Position numbers and translations under genes: made by a program | NCBI GenBank assembly: GCA_026391455.1 | Contig: JAPLEH010000001.1 | Location: forward strand, 62,001-126,000 | Source: Bacteroidota bacterium | GTDB lineage: Bacteria > Bacteroidota > Bacteroidia > Chitinophagales > Chitinophagaceae | Reading direction: 5' to 3' | DNA: 64,000 nucleotides | Shown: in pieces, positions 27,501 through 36,224 of the stretch | Numbering within the stretch: position 1 is the stretch's first letter | How the letters are laid out: each line of letters starts with the position of its first letter | The notes under the pieces: generated by a model | What the model saw: the letters and a program-made list of their open reading frames with translations, nothing else | Database searches by the model: none | Told to the model about the DNA's origin: nothing

Positions 27501-28161
27501 TTTTAAAAATTACCATGCGTATGCACTTGCCACGATGGAACAGGTATTGCCGGCAGACCGGAGAGAAGGGGCTCTTATACTAAGCGCGGATTATATGTCT
27601 TCTGCCTATATTCAAAATGATGGGAACGGACATTTCACCATGAAGCCATTGCCGGATATGGCACAGCTTTCGCTAATCAATGGTATGGTGGTAAAAGATT
27701 GCAACGGGGATGGAAACCTTGATATTGTATGCAATACAAACGACTATGGTACTGATCCGTTTATTGGTCGGTATGATGCATTAAACGGACTGGTACTCCA
27801 GGGTGATGGCAAAGGCAATTTTACGCCGCTTTCCATCCTGCATAGCGGCGTATTTATCAATGGCAATGGAAAAGCACTGACTGTTTTCGCAGGAGCAGAC
27901 AGCAGTTGCCTGCTGGCAGCCACACAAAACCAGGGCCCCTTGCAAGTATACCGGCAACGGAAGCGAAATAACTTATTGCGCCTGGAACGGGATGATATGT
28001 ATGCACTCATCTCCCTGTCTGACGGACGAAAACAACGGTGTGAATTTTATTATGGCGCATCCTTTTTATCGCAAAGCAGCCGGGTGTTTTGGATGAACAA
28101 CGACATGAAGTCTGTAAAGATTATCAACAGCAGGGGTCAGGCAAGATCAATTGTGCCATGA
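24592..28161 (+). CDS. VCBS/FG-GAP repeat lipoprotein with ASPIC/UnbV domain
   Basis: A large surface lipoprotein of about 1189 residues. Signal MMRWLPVAVIMVLLFSCSAKK carries a lipobox cysteine. Many calcium-binding FG-GAP/VCBS motifs follow, for example GDFNNDGKQDLYF, VDINNDGKQDLYV, FDYDNDGDLDCYI and ADLDNDGDLDIVI. An ASPIC/UnbV domain lies about one third to mid-way (INIHFYGTEKNKQGIGATV to VVVRWPGSALTQTVKTV), then a second propeller-like set of repeats. Function is unknown; the family is often encoded next to SusC/SusD in Bacteroidota. The start could be 24559 or 24592; 24592 gives the better signal peptide. The haloperoxidase gene follows after 26 nt. Confidence 0.88.
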   Translation: MMRWLPVAVIMVLLFSCSAKKGRFVQLSSSATGIDFVNQITENDSVNIFDFANIYNGGGVGVGDFNNDGKQDLYFTGNMVSNRLYLNKGNLQFRDVTTISQTGGGGIWSRGVAVVDINNDGKQDLYVCATAKHDAQQRINKLYVNQGWDNDSIPVFRDMAAEYGLADTTQSTMAYFFDYDNDGDLDCYIGVNHIIQDEYANTFRPRNLHGEHPSTGRLYRNEWNDTLQHAVFKDVSREAGILIEGYTHAADIFDANNDGWQDILVLNDYISSNVLYINNQDGTFTDRVREYFKHAAANSMGSDAVDINNDGLTDVIEVDMAPQDNLRKKMFQAPVSYQMYQNTEQYGYQYQYTRNMLHVNLGNTVGEQDSVQHPIFAEAGYFAGIAETDWSWTPLVADFDNDGQKDILFTNGFPKDITDRDFMTYRNEAYQLTSKKDMLDEIPEVKIHNYIYRNNGHLKFEDMSTVWGMESPSFSNGAVSADLDNDGDLDIVINNINEVPGVYENRLNGNKPAGNFINIHFYGTEKNKQGIGATVSIYQQGLVQTYTNNPFRGYISSQSPVLHAGLAVGIPLDSVVVRWPGSALTQTVKTVSAGANLLLDIKNAVARPVAVPSATNAWFTNITTQQGISYIHRQRDFVDFNIQKLLPHKLSEYTPGIAAGDINGDGLDDFITGGVSGYSPMKFIQQPDGHFLTQPLLTDEMAALKQSEDRGLLLFDADNDNDNDLYIAAGGYQYDSGTKAYADALWLNDGKGNFIPDSSALPANFTSKFCVRAADYDKDGDLDLFIAGRVDPHAYPRPVSDFIYRNDSKNGKVAFSDVTKEVAPALLNTGLTCDGIFSDYDNDGWPDLIITGEWMPVTFLHNDKGHFVPANENTGIAGKSGWWNSLAAGDFDNDGDMDYIAGNQGLNSFFRASTERPVHVYAKDFDDNKSYDAMLSLYLLDNLQPGGTWKEFPANGRDDMIKQLLMMRRDFKNYHAYALATMEQVLPADRREGALILSADYMSSAYIQNDGNGHFTMKPLPDMAQLSLINGMVVKDCNGDGNLDIVCNTNDYGTDPFIGRYDALNGLVLQGDGKGNFTPLSILHSGVFINGNGKALTVFAGADSSCLLAATQNQGPLQVYRQRKRNNLLRLERDDMYALISLSDGRKQRCEFYYGASFLSQSSRVFWMNNDMKSVKIINSRGQARSIVP

Positions 28162-28187
28162 CTCCGATTAAAATACCTGAATAAATT

Positions 28188-29510
28188 ATGCTACAAAGAA
28201 ATTGCATGCAGCGGTTCATGATTTTTATTATTGCAATAAGTATGCTGGCAGCCTGCTCCGCAAAGAAGGAGTCTTTGCCTGAAAGTGCTTCCGTGCTGCA
28301 TCAAAATCAGGATGTTCTTACACAGGTGATCATCTATGATGTGTTTACTCCACCGGTGGCTTCCAGGATTTATGCGTACACGTCGCTTGCATCGTATGAA
28401 GCCATACGTTTTGCGACACCGGGTTATGCATCGCTGGCTGAGCAGATGAATGGGTTTCAAAAAATGCCGGTGCCGGACAGTAATAAGCAATATGATTTTA
28501 CATTGGCAGCCACACAGGCTTTCTTTACTGTGGCCAGAAAAGTTACTTTTTCTACGGATAGTCTCGCCGCTTACCAGGAACCGCTGATGGATCAATACAG
28601 GAAAGTGCTGGATAAAGAAGTGTATCTTAATTCAACAGAGTTTGGCGACAGTATTGCTAACGTTATTCTTGCCAGGGCTGTACAAGATAATTACCTGCAA
28701 ACAAGAGGCAAGCCCAAATTTATCGGACACCAGGAAGCCGGACATTGGAAGCCCACACCTCCTGATTATGCAGATGCCGTGGAGTATTGCTGGAATACTA
28801 TGCATCCTTTTGTAATAGATTCGGCGGAACAATTCAAAGCGCCTCCGCCACCCGCTTACAGTACGGATACAAACAGTGTTTTTTTTAAAATGGTAAAAGA
28901 AGTTTATACCATCAACAAACAGCTTACGAAAGAGCAGGAAGAAATAGCCCGCTTCTGGGATGACAATCCTTTTGTAACACAACATGCGGGACACCTGGCA
29001 TTTGCGAATAAAAAAATCACACCCGGAGGGCATTGGATGGGCATCGCAGCGATAGCATTAAAGAAAACCAATGCTGATAAAGTAAAAGTGGCAAGAACCT
29101 ATGCCCTTACAGCCATTACCTTATTTGATGCATTCATCTCCTGCTGGGATAATAAGTATAAGTGGGATTATGTGCGCCCTGTTACCGTTATCAATCAATA
29201 CATAGACAGTGTATGGTCTCCGGTATTGCAAACCCCGCCATTTCCGGAATACACGAGTGGCCATAGCACCATATCTGCGGCCGCTGCTACGGTATTAACG
29301 CATGTATTCGGCGATAATTTTTCTTTTACAGACACCAGCGATCTGCGCTACATCGGTATGCAACGCAATTTCAGTTCTTTTTTACAGGCTTCGGGCGAAT
29401 GCTCCATCAGCAGAGTGTATGGAGGTATACATTACCGGTTTACGGTAGATACCAGTACAGCTTTGGGTAACAGGGTGGGAGTATTCCTGATCCGGAAACT
29501 GCGATTATAA
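28188..29510 (+). CDS. Vanadium-dependent haloperoxidase-family lipoprotein
   Basis: A 440-residue lipoprotein (lipobox MLAACSAKK) with an all-helical PAP2/vanadium-haloperoxidase domain. All three oxyanion-binding motifs are present: K-x6-RP in NKYKWDYVRP (K323 to P331), TSGH in PEYTSGHST (356-359), and SR-x5-H in SRVYGGIHY (408-415). These bind vanadate in haloperoxidases or phosphate in acid phosphatases. The actual reaction cannot be told from sequence. It sits 26 nt after the VCBS/UnbV gene, so the two are probably co-transcribed. The start could also be ATG 28206. Confidence 0.87.
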   Translation: MLQRNCMQRFMIFIIAISMLAACSAKKESLPESASVLHQNQDVLTQVIIYDVFTPPVASRIYAYTSLASYEAIRFATPGYASLAEQMNGFQKMPVPDSNKQYDFTLAATQAFFTVARKVTFSTDSLAAYQEPLMDQYRKVLDKEVYLNSTEFGDSIANVILARAVQDNYLQTRGKPKFIGHQEAGHWKPTPPDYADAVEYCWNTMHPFVIDSAEQFKAPPPPAYSTDTNSVFFKMVKEVYTINKQLTKEQEEIARFWDDNPFVTQHAGHLAFANKKITPGGHWMGIAAIALKKTNADKVKVARTYALTAITLFDAFISCWDNKYKWDYVRPVTVINQYIDSVWSPVLQTPPFPEYTSGHSTISAAAATVLTHVFGDNFSFTDTSDLRYIGMQRNFSSFLQASGECSISRVYGGIHYRFTVDTSTALGNRVGVFLIRKLRL

Positions 29511-29526
29511 AATATGCCGTGCAGCC

Positions 29527-30405
29527 TTATATGAAGATTCTTCCTCCATGACTAAAACTTTCCCTGAATTCTTTTGGTGTACAGGCTTTCTTTTTTTTGA
29601 ATAAGCGGTTGAAGTTGGAGATATTATTGAACCCGCAGTTGTAGGCTACTTCCGCTACCGATTGGGTGGTGTCGATCAATAGCCGCGAGGCATTGCCCAG
29701 CCGCATTTCCAGCAAACTGTCCATAAAGGTAATACCTGTTCTGGTTTTGAAAAAGCGACTGAACGATACGTCGGTCATATTTACCAGTTTCGCCACTTCC
29801 TTCAGCGTAATGGGCTTATGAAAATGCTGATTCATATATTCAAACGCAGCATCAATACGGCGGCTGTTATAAGAAAGCTGTGTATTGCTGAATGTGGCAT
29901 CCGAAAGGGTGTGCATATTCCTGGATATGGACAGGTCGTGCAGCAGCGATAACAACTCAAGTACCGAATCAAAACCCTGTTTCTGTGTAATGGCAGTGAG
30001 GCGGGGCATGATTTGAAGAATGGTATTCCGCGTAAAAATAATTCCTTTTGAGGAGCGGTCAAACATGGTGCGTATAAAACTCAGTTGATTCCGGCGCAAC
30101 AGTTTATCATCAAAAAGATCTTTGTGAAACTGGATCGTTACTTCACGAATTTCTTTACTTGTACATTGGTGTGTTTGCCAGCAATGCGGCAGGTTAGATC
30201 CAACGAGTACCAATTCCAGGTCGTCAATATCCGCGATATGATCGCCGACATAACGCCGCGCGCCCTTTGCGTTTTCAATAAAGTTCAATTCAAATTCTTC
30301 ATGGGAATGCAGCGGAAAATCAAAATCAGACTTCGTGCGGCTGAAGATGGTAAAGCAATCGCTCGGGGTAAGGGGTGTTATTTCCCGTATTATATTTTTG
30401 GTCAT
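29527..30405 (-). CDS. AraC family transcriptional regulator (mannan locus)
   Basis: A 292-residue regulator with an N-terminal cupin-like sensing domain (FDFPLHSHEEFELNFIENAKG, here FPLHSHEEFELNFIE) and a C-terminal AraC double helix-turn-helix (about 195-290: LKEVAKLVNMTDVSFSRFFK and VAEVAYNCGFNNISNFNRLF). It is divergent from the GH26 mannanase with a 210-bp shared promoter region, so it is the likely regulator of the mannan operon. It is convergent with the haloperoxidase gene. Confidence 0.92.
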   Translation of the reverse strand: MTKNIIREITPLTPSDCFTIFSRTKSDFDFPLHSHEEFELNFIENAKGARRYVGDHIADIDDLELVLVGSNLPHCWQTHQCTSKEIREVTIQFHKDLFDDKLLRRNQLSFIRTMFDRSSKGIIFTRNTILQIMPRLTAITQKQGFDSVLELLSLLHDLSISRNMHTLSDATFSNTQLSYNSRRIDAAFEYMNQHFHKPITLKEVAKLVNMTDVSFSRFFKTRTGITFMDSLLEMRLGNASRLLIDTTQSVAEVAYNCGFNNISNFNRLFKKKKACTPKEFRESFSHGGRIFI

Positions 30406-30615
30406 ACCAGCAAATTAGCAAACTAAGTTATTGAATCGCTGATAAAATAATATTACTATTATATGCACAGTTTATTACCCCCGCATCCCATTACTTTCCT
30501 TTCAAATCTTGTTGTTTTGGCCTGAATCCCGGCATAGATCATCAGTTTTTGGTAAAATAGTATTAGTCTGACGGGAGGTAAAAAACCTACTTTTAATATA
30601 CTTTACTCCTTACGA
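30406..30615. promoter_or_regulatory. Divergent AraC/mannanase promoter region with repeated motif
   Basis: TAAAATAATATTACT (30443-30457) and TAAAATAGTATTAGT (30553-30567) are near-identical direct copies 110 bp apart, one near each gene. GGTAAAA is also repeated at 30551-30557 and 30577-30583, and AGGT/ACCT form a small palindrome at 30576-30588. The ATAGTAT core resembles the repeat upstream of SusC. These are candidate regulator-binding sites. Confidence 0.4.
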
Positions 30616-31764
30616 ATGATTGCGCTAAAACGCTTGCCTTATGGGTTTGTATGCCGGATTTGGGCATTAATTATCCTTGCTGGTACCGGGCTGCCTGCTG
30701 CATTGTCGCAAACTGTACTTCCTTCCGATCCAAAGGCCACCCCGCAGACCATCGCATTAAATGCTCATCTGAAAAAATTAGTCAGCAAAGGGGTTATGAT
30801 CGGGCATCAGGATGATCTGGCTTATGGAGTGCAATGGCGGTATGAAGCAGGCCGCAGCGATATACATGATGTAACGGGCGATTACCCTGCCGTATATGGA
30901 TGGGAAATTGGTGGTATCGAAAACGATGATCCCGTGAATCTCGATAGCGTGCCTTTTACAGCTATGAAAACATTCATTCGCGAGGCACACGAAAGGGGTG
31001 GTATTATAACTATCAGTTGGCATCTGCATAATCCGCTTACGGGTAAGTCTGCCTGGGAACCTGCCGCTGAAACCGTCGCTTCCATATTGCCCGGAGGCAA
31101 AAAGCATGCATACTTTACAACCTGGCTCGATAAAGTAGCCGGTTTTTTTAACAGCCTTCGCAGTAAATCTGGAGACTTAATACCAATAATCTTCCGGCCA
31201 TTTCATGAACTCAACGGAGACTGGTTTTGGTGGGGTGGTAAAAATTGCACCGCCACTGAATTTAAACAATTGTGGCGCTTTACCATCAATTATCTGCGGA
31301 ATAAGAAGCAAATTCATCACCTCCTCATCGCATATAATACAGACCGGTTTGCCGGGCGCGATGAATACCTGCAAAAATACCCGGGCAACGAGTGGGTGGA
31401 TATAATGGGTTTGGATATTTATCAGCGTGATAACAGCCAGCAGCAATTTTTGACCGATATAAACAGGATGCTGACAACGCTGGACTCAGTAGCGCAGGAG
31501 AACGATAAACTGCCAGCGCTGACAGAGTTTGGCGGCAACCTGACTTATACCGATTGGTGGACAGGTACATTTTTACCCGTATTGCTAAAGCATCGCCTTT
31601 CGTATGCACTTGCATGGCGAAATGCGGGCCGCAAGGCAAATGGTGAGTTTGAATATTATGTACCGTACAAAGGGGAAAGGACGGCAAATGATTTTAAATT
31701 ATTTTATGAGCATCCGATAACCTTGTTTCAAAAAGACCTGAACAAAGAATATTTATATAAATAG
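30616..31764 (+). CDS. GH26 beta-mannanase
   Basis: A secreted 382-residue glycoside hydrolase of family 26, expected to release mannobiose or short oligosaccharides from beta-1,4-mannan. A signal peptide covers about residues 1-31. The (beta/alpha)8 domain has the GH26 start KGVMIGHQDDLAYG, ISWHLHNPLTGKSAWEP, the acid/base glutamate in FRPFHELNGDWFWWG (E198) and the nucleophile in PALTEFGG (E304). It heads an operon with a symporter, mannosylglucose phosphorylase and 2-epimerase. Confidence 0.94.
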   Translation: MIALKRLPYGFVCRIWALIILAGTGLPAALSQTVLPSDPKATPQTIALNAHLKKLVSKGVMIGHQDDLAYGVQWRYEAGRSDIHDVTGDYPAVYGWEIGGIENDDPVNLDSVPFTAMKTFIREAHERGGIITISWHLHNPLTGKSAWEPAAETVASILPGGKKHAYFTTWLDKVAGFFNSLRSKSGDLIPIIFRPFHELNGDWFWWGGKNCTATEFKQLWRFTINYLRNKKQIHHLLIAYNTDRFAGRDEYLQKYPGNEWVDIMGLDIYQRDNSQQQFLTDINRMLTTLDSVAQENDKLPALTEFGGNLTYTDWWTGTFLPVLLKHRLSYALAWRNAGRKANGEFEYYVPYKGERTANDFKLFYEHPITLFQKDLNKEYLYK

Positions 31765-31862
31765 TTTTGTAACTAAGCAGTCAAAAGCAGACAGGCGGGC
31801 TGATTCTTCAGCCTGCATCTTTTTTAACCTGGCTATTTTAAAACTAAACCACACATTCCGCT

Positions 31863-33689
31863 ATGCAGCTCAGTATGCTGGACATAAGTATCGTTCTGAT
31901 TTACCTGGCGGTTATGCTTGCCATCGGATGGTATTATAAAAATAAGGCGCGGGAAAATAAAGAAAGCTACCTCATGGGTGGTAAAAGCCTCCCCTGGTAT
32001 AAGCTTGGGTTGAGCGATGCCAGCGATATGTTTGATATCAGTGGCACGATGTGGATGGTTGCACTTTGTTTTGTGTATGGATTAAAAAGTATCTGGATAC
32101 CCTGGTTATGGCCCGTATTCAATCAGGTTTTTATGATGATGTTTCTGAGCAAATGGCTTCGCAGAAGTAATGCGAATACCGGAGCAGAATGGCTAAAGAC
32201 CCGGTTTGGGACGAAAGGCAAAGGGGTAGGTGGAGCCCATGTTATAGTGATTGCATTTGCCCTGATCAGTTGTCTCGGATTTCTGGCATACGGATTCATA
32301 GGTCTCGGAAAATTTATGCAGGTGTTCATACCCTGGGACCTGGTAAAAGATTATGTTCCTTTTCATGTGGCAGACCAGTATGTCCCTCATTTCTATGGAA
32401 TCATATTTACCCTGTTCGCCATGTTTTATTCAATCCTCGGCGGTATGCATAGTATCGTATTGGGAGATGTGATCAAGTATATCGTATTGACAGTGGCCTG
32501 TATTGCGATCGGTTTTATTGCCGTGCAAAACCTGGCCGGCAAATCACTGCATGTGCCGGAAGGTTGGGATAATCCCTTTTTTAACTGGGAGCTCCGGCTT
32601 GATTGGTCAAATATTGTGGCGGATGCCAATAAAAAAATTGCCGACGATGGCTTCAGCCTCTTTGGATTATTCTTTATGATGATGCTCTTAAAAGGCGTAT
32701 TTGCTTCGCTTGCGGGGCCTGCGCCCAATTATGATATGCAAAAAGTATTGAGTACCCGCAGTCCGAAGGAAGCAAGCAAGATGACCGGATTTGTAAGCAT
32801 CATACTCCTGCCCGTGCGGTACACCATGATTACGGGCCTTACGGTACTGGCATTATTATACTATAATCAGCTTAATTTAAAAGGACCGGATAATGTCACC
32901 GATTTTGAACGCATCTTGCCCGCTACGATCAACACGTTTCTTCCTGTTGGAATATTGGGGCTTGTCCTTACAGGTTTACTGGGCGCATTCATGGGTACAT
33001 TCAGCGGCACGCTCAATGCTGCACAGGCTTATATTGTAAACGATATTTACCTGAAGTATGTTAATCCGTCTGCGAGCAATAAGCGCATCATTACCATGAA
33101 TTATACAGTGGGTGTACTCGTTGTTACAATCGGAATCATCTTTGGTTTTATGGCCGATAATGTAAACGACCTGTTGCAATGGATCGTGGGTGGTTTATAT
33201 GGCGGCTATGTGGCTGCCAACTGCCTCAAATGGTACTGGTGGCGCTTCAATGCCAACGGATTTTTCTGGGGCATGCTGGCAGGTATCGCCGGAGCAATGG
33301 CCATGCGGTATATCACTACGGGCCTGCCCTTGTATTGGTGGCCGCTCTTATTTGTGCTTTCGCTCATAGCCTGCATTGCAGGTACCTATGCTGCACCACC
33401 AACGGAAATGCAAACATTGAAACAGTTTTATAAGTCGGTGCGGCCATGGGGATTCTGGAAGCCTGTACATGAGCAGGTAGTGGCTGATGATCCGCAATTT
33501 CAAGGCAATAAACGATTCAAGCTGGATATGTTTAATGTGGTGCTGGGTATTATCGGGCAGCTATGTCTCACCATATTACCGATGTACCTGATCTTGGGTA
33601 TGCACAGTCCCTTACTGATTACGATCGGTATACTGGTGGCAATTATTATTATTTTAAAACGAACATGGTGGAATAAACTGGAAGATTGA
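31863..33689 (+). CDS. Sodium:solute symporter (putative manno-disaccharide importer)
   Basis: A 608-residue inner-membrane protein of the sodium:solute symporter (SSS) family with about 13-14 transmembrane helices. It opens with LDISIVLIYLAVMLAIGWYY and the family motif YLMGGKSLPWYKLGLSDASDMFD, here GGKSLPWYKLGLSDASD. GALMGTFSGTLNAAQAYIVNDIY-like sequence (LGAFMGTFSGTLNAAQAYI) marks the sodium-site helix. From its position between the mannanase and phosphorylase it probably imports mannobiose or its epimer; the substrate is inferred only from context. The phosphorylase gene starts 16 nt downstream. Confidence 0.9.
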   Translation: MQLSMLDISIVLIYLAVMLAIGWYYKNKARENKESYLMGGKSLPWYKLGLSDASDMFDISGTMWMVALCFVYGLKSIWIPWLWPVFNQVFMMMFLSKWLRRSNANTGAEWLKTRFGTKGKGVGGAHVIVIAFALISCLGFLAYGFIGLGKFMQVFIPWDLVKDYVPFHVADQYVPHFYGIIFTLFAMFYSILGGMHSIVLGDVIKYIVLTVACIAIGFIAVQNLAGKSLHVPEGWDNPFFNWELRLDWSNIVADANKKIADDGFSLFGLFFMMMLLKGVFASLAGPAPNYDMQKVLSTRSPKEASKMTGFVSIILLPVRYTMITGLTVLALLYYNQLNLKGPDNVTDFERILPATINTFLPVGILGLVLTGLLGAFMGTFSGTLNAAQAYIVNDIYLKYVNPSASNKRIITMNYTVGVLVVTIGIIFGFMADNVNDLLQWIVGGLYGGYVAANCLKWYWWRFNANGFFWGMLAGIAGAMAMRYITTGLPLYWWPLLFVLSLIACIAGTYAAPPTEMQTLKQFYKSVRPWGFWKPVHEQVVADDPQFQGNKRFKLDMFNVVLGIIGQLCLTILPMYLILGMHSPLLITIGILVAIIIILKRTWWNKLED

Positions 33690-33705
33690 TTTCTAAATCT
33701 TTTAT

Positions 33706-34920
33706 ATGAGTACTATTTTTTCAAAACGATTGGCGGCATTAAAAAGTGAACAACAGGCATTGTTCGAAAAAAGCAATGTAAAACAACCAACAGGAAATGG
33801 TGTGGTGGACCGCTACCAATCGCCCATACTTACTGCACAACATACGCCGCTGCACTGGCGCTATGATTTTGATGAAGCCGCAAACCCTTTTTTATTAGAG
33901 CGATTTGGCATCAATGCGGTATTGAACGCAGGCGCCATCAGGTGGCAGAACCGGTACCTGCTGGTAGTAAGGGTAGAGGCATCAGACCGAAAGTCTTTTT
34001 TTGCCCTGGCAGAAAGTGATAATGGTATTGATCATTTTCAATTTTCTGAATATCCCCTCGATATACCCGAAACAGAAGTACCGGAAACCAATATGTATGA
34101 TATGCGCCTGGTGCAGCATGAAGATGGTTGGATATATGGCTTGTTTTGCACGGAACGAAGGGATCCTTCCGCTGGTGCAGGCAATCAGTCTGCTGCAATT
34201 GCACAATGCGGTATCGCCCGAACAAAGGATATGAAAAAATGGAAGCGACTGCCCGATCTGATAACACCCTCTCCGCAGCAACGCAATGTGGTACTGCACC
34301 CGGAATTTGTAAATGGCTGTTATGCATTTTACACCCGGCCACAGGATGGATTTATTGAAGCAGGTAAAGGAGGCGGCATTGGATTTGGATTGAGTAAAAC
34401 AATTGAAAATGCAAGGATAGAGAAAGAGCTGGTAATAGATGCCCGGGTATACCACACGGTATATGAACAAAAAAACGGACTGGGCCCCGCACCCATCAAA
34501 ACATCAAAAGGGTGGCTGCACCTGGCCCATGGCGTACGGAATACGGCTGCCGGTTTACGATATGTACTGTATATGTTTCTCACCGACCTGGAAGATATTA
34601 CGAAGGTAACCCATAAGCCCGCCGGTTATTTTATGGCTCCGGAAGGAGAAGAGCGTATTGGTGATGTGTCGAATGTAATATTCAGTAACGGATGGATAGC
34701 CGATGATAATGGTACCGTATATATTTATTATGCTTCTTCTGATACCCGTATGCATGTGGCTACCTCCACCGTAGACCGGCTGCTCGACTATGTAATGAAT
34801 ACGCCTCCCGATGGATTCAGCACGGCACATACTGTGAAAACCCTGACGCGGTTAATTGATAAAAATAAACAACTAATTTCGGCTGCAGCACCCGGCGCGT
34901 TATCCATTAACAGCATATAA
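33706..34920 (+). CDS. GH130 4-O-beta-D-mannosyl-D-glucose phosphorylase
   Basis: A cytoplasmic 404-residue five-bladed propeller phosphorylase. It splits mannosyl-beta-1,4-glucose with phosphate to mannose-1-phosphate and glucose. Family features include [22 protein letters not shown], here [29 protein letters not shown], the catalytic aspartate in [16 protein letters not shown] (D132), and [11 protein letters not shown]. Length and motifs fit GH130 subfamily 1. The immediate neighbour encoding a 2-epimerase supports this substrate over mannobiose phosphorylase. Confidence 0.93.
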   Translation: MSTIFSKRLAALKSEQQALFEKSNVKQPTGNGVVDRYQSPILTAQHTPLHWRYDFDEAANPFLLERFGINAVLNAGAIRWQNRYLLVVRVEASDRKSFFALAESDNGIDHFQFSEYPLDIPETEVPETNMYDMRLVQHEDGWIYGLFCTERRDPSAGAGNQSAAIAQCGIARTKDMKKWKRLPDLITPSPQQRNVVLHPEFVNGCYAFYTRPQDGFIEAGKGGGIGFGLSKTIENARIEKELVIDARVYHTVYEQKNGLGPAPIKTSKGWLHLAHGVRNTAAGLRYVLYMFLTDLEDITKVTHKPAGYFMAPEGEERIGDVSNVIFSNGWIADDNGTVYIYYASSDTRMHVATSTVDRLLDYVMNTPPDGFSTAHTVKTLTRLIDKNKQLISAAAPGALSINSI

Positions 34921-34947
34921 TCGTTTCGCATTCATTTCATCGCTCAC

Positions 34948-36174
34948 ATGCAGTACCGGCAACAACTGATAACATTCCACGAAGAACTGGAGCAGGAACT
35001 GAACCAGATACTTTCTTATTGGATAACGTATATGCCCGATGAAGTAAAGGGTGGATTTTATGGTGCGTTGTCGGATACGAATGAACCTGATCCGCTGGCT
35101 CCTAAAGGTCAGGTACTGTGCAGCCGTATTGCCTGGACTTTCGCTGCTGCATACCAGCGCACGCATCAGCCCAATCATCTGCAAATGGCAGAACGTGCTT
35201 ATCGTTACATCCGGGATTTTTTTGAAGATCATGAATATGGAGGTGTGTACTGGCTGGTAGATCATACCGGGAAAATGCTGGATGGTAAAAAACAGGTATA
35301 CGGATTGGCTTTTTGCATCTATGCCATGGCAGAGTACTATAAAGCAACCGGCGATCCGGAGGCACTCCGTTTTTCCATTGAGTTATACAATACGATCGAA
35401 CGCTATAGCTTCGATCCCGTTGCAGGAGGGTATATTGAAGCCTTTGCGCGTGACTGGCAGCCTGCTGCTGATCTCCGGCTCAGTGAAAAAGACCGCAACG
35501 ATAAAAAGACCATGAATACGCACCTTCATGTCGTGGAGGCCTATGCGAATTTATATACGGTTTGGCCGGATCCGGAATTGCAAAAAAAAATTAGTGGCCT
35601 GCTGGATTATTTCGGCAACTATATGATTGATAAGGCAACCAATCATCTGCTATTATTCATGGATGAACAGTGGAAACCCATGTCGTTTATTCGTTCCTAC
35701 GGGCACGATATCGAAGCCTCCTGGTTGCTCCTTGAATCTGCTGAAATAGCGGGAGATGATAAACATATACAACGGTTTCGTCATTATGCTATAAGTCTTG
35801 CAGTGGCTTCCTCCGCAGGATTGGATGAAAGAGATGGCGGTATGTGGCATGAAACGGATCCCATACAACCGGACAGGCCAAAGGAAAAACATTGGTGGCC
35901 GCAGGCAGAAGCGATGGTGGGTTTTTTCAATGCGTTTGAGATAAGCGGCGATTCCCAATGGCTCTTTCGTTCATTGGCCAGTTGGGACTATATAAAAAAT
36001 CAGATCAGGGATGAGCTATATGGGGAGTGGTATTGGGGCCGTGATGACAATGGTGAAATAATCAGAGAAGTGAAGGCCGGGTTCTGGAAATGTCCATATC
36101 ATAATGCCAGGGCCTGTATGGAATTGATGAGGCGTATCAGCCATGTATTGCAGCAGATGCCGGCGATTGGATGA
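34948..36174 (+). CDS. Cellobiose/mannobiose 2-epimerase (AGE family)
   Basis: A cytoplasmic 408-residue (alpha/alpha)6-barrel enzyme that converts beta-1,4-mannobiose to mannosylglucose for the phosphorylase upstream. Visible features are the start ELEQELNQILSYWITYMPDEVKGGFYG, here LSYWITYMPDEVKGGFYG, RIAWTFAAAYQ, and the two catalytic-histidine regions SYGHDIEASWLLLE (H253) and FWKCPYHNARACMEL (H385). It starts 27 nt after the phosphorylase gene. Confidence 0.93.
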   Translation: MQYRQQLITFHEELEQELNQILSYWITYMPDEVKGGFYGALSDTNEPDPLAPKGQVLCSRIAWTFAAAYQRTHQPNHLQMAERAYRYIRDFFEDHEYGGVYWLVDHTGKMLDGKKQVYGLAFCIYAMAEYYKATGDPEALRFSIELYNTIERYSFDPVAGGYIEAFARDWQPAADLRLSEKDRNDKKTMNTHLHVVEAYANLYTVWPDPELQKKISGLLDYFGNYMIDKATNHLLLFMDEQWKPMSFIRSYGHDIEASWLLLESAEIAGDDKHIQRFRHYAISLAVASSAGLDERDGGMWHETDPIQPDRPKEKHWWPQAEAMVGFFNAFEISGDSQWLFRSLASWDYIKNQIRDELYGEWYWGRDDNGEIIREVKAGFWKCPYHNARACMELMRRISHVLQQMPAIG

Positions 36175-36224
36175 GGCAAGTGTTTGAATTAAAATAAAAT
36201 GGAAACAAAATAATACATGTATTT

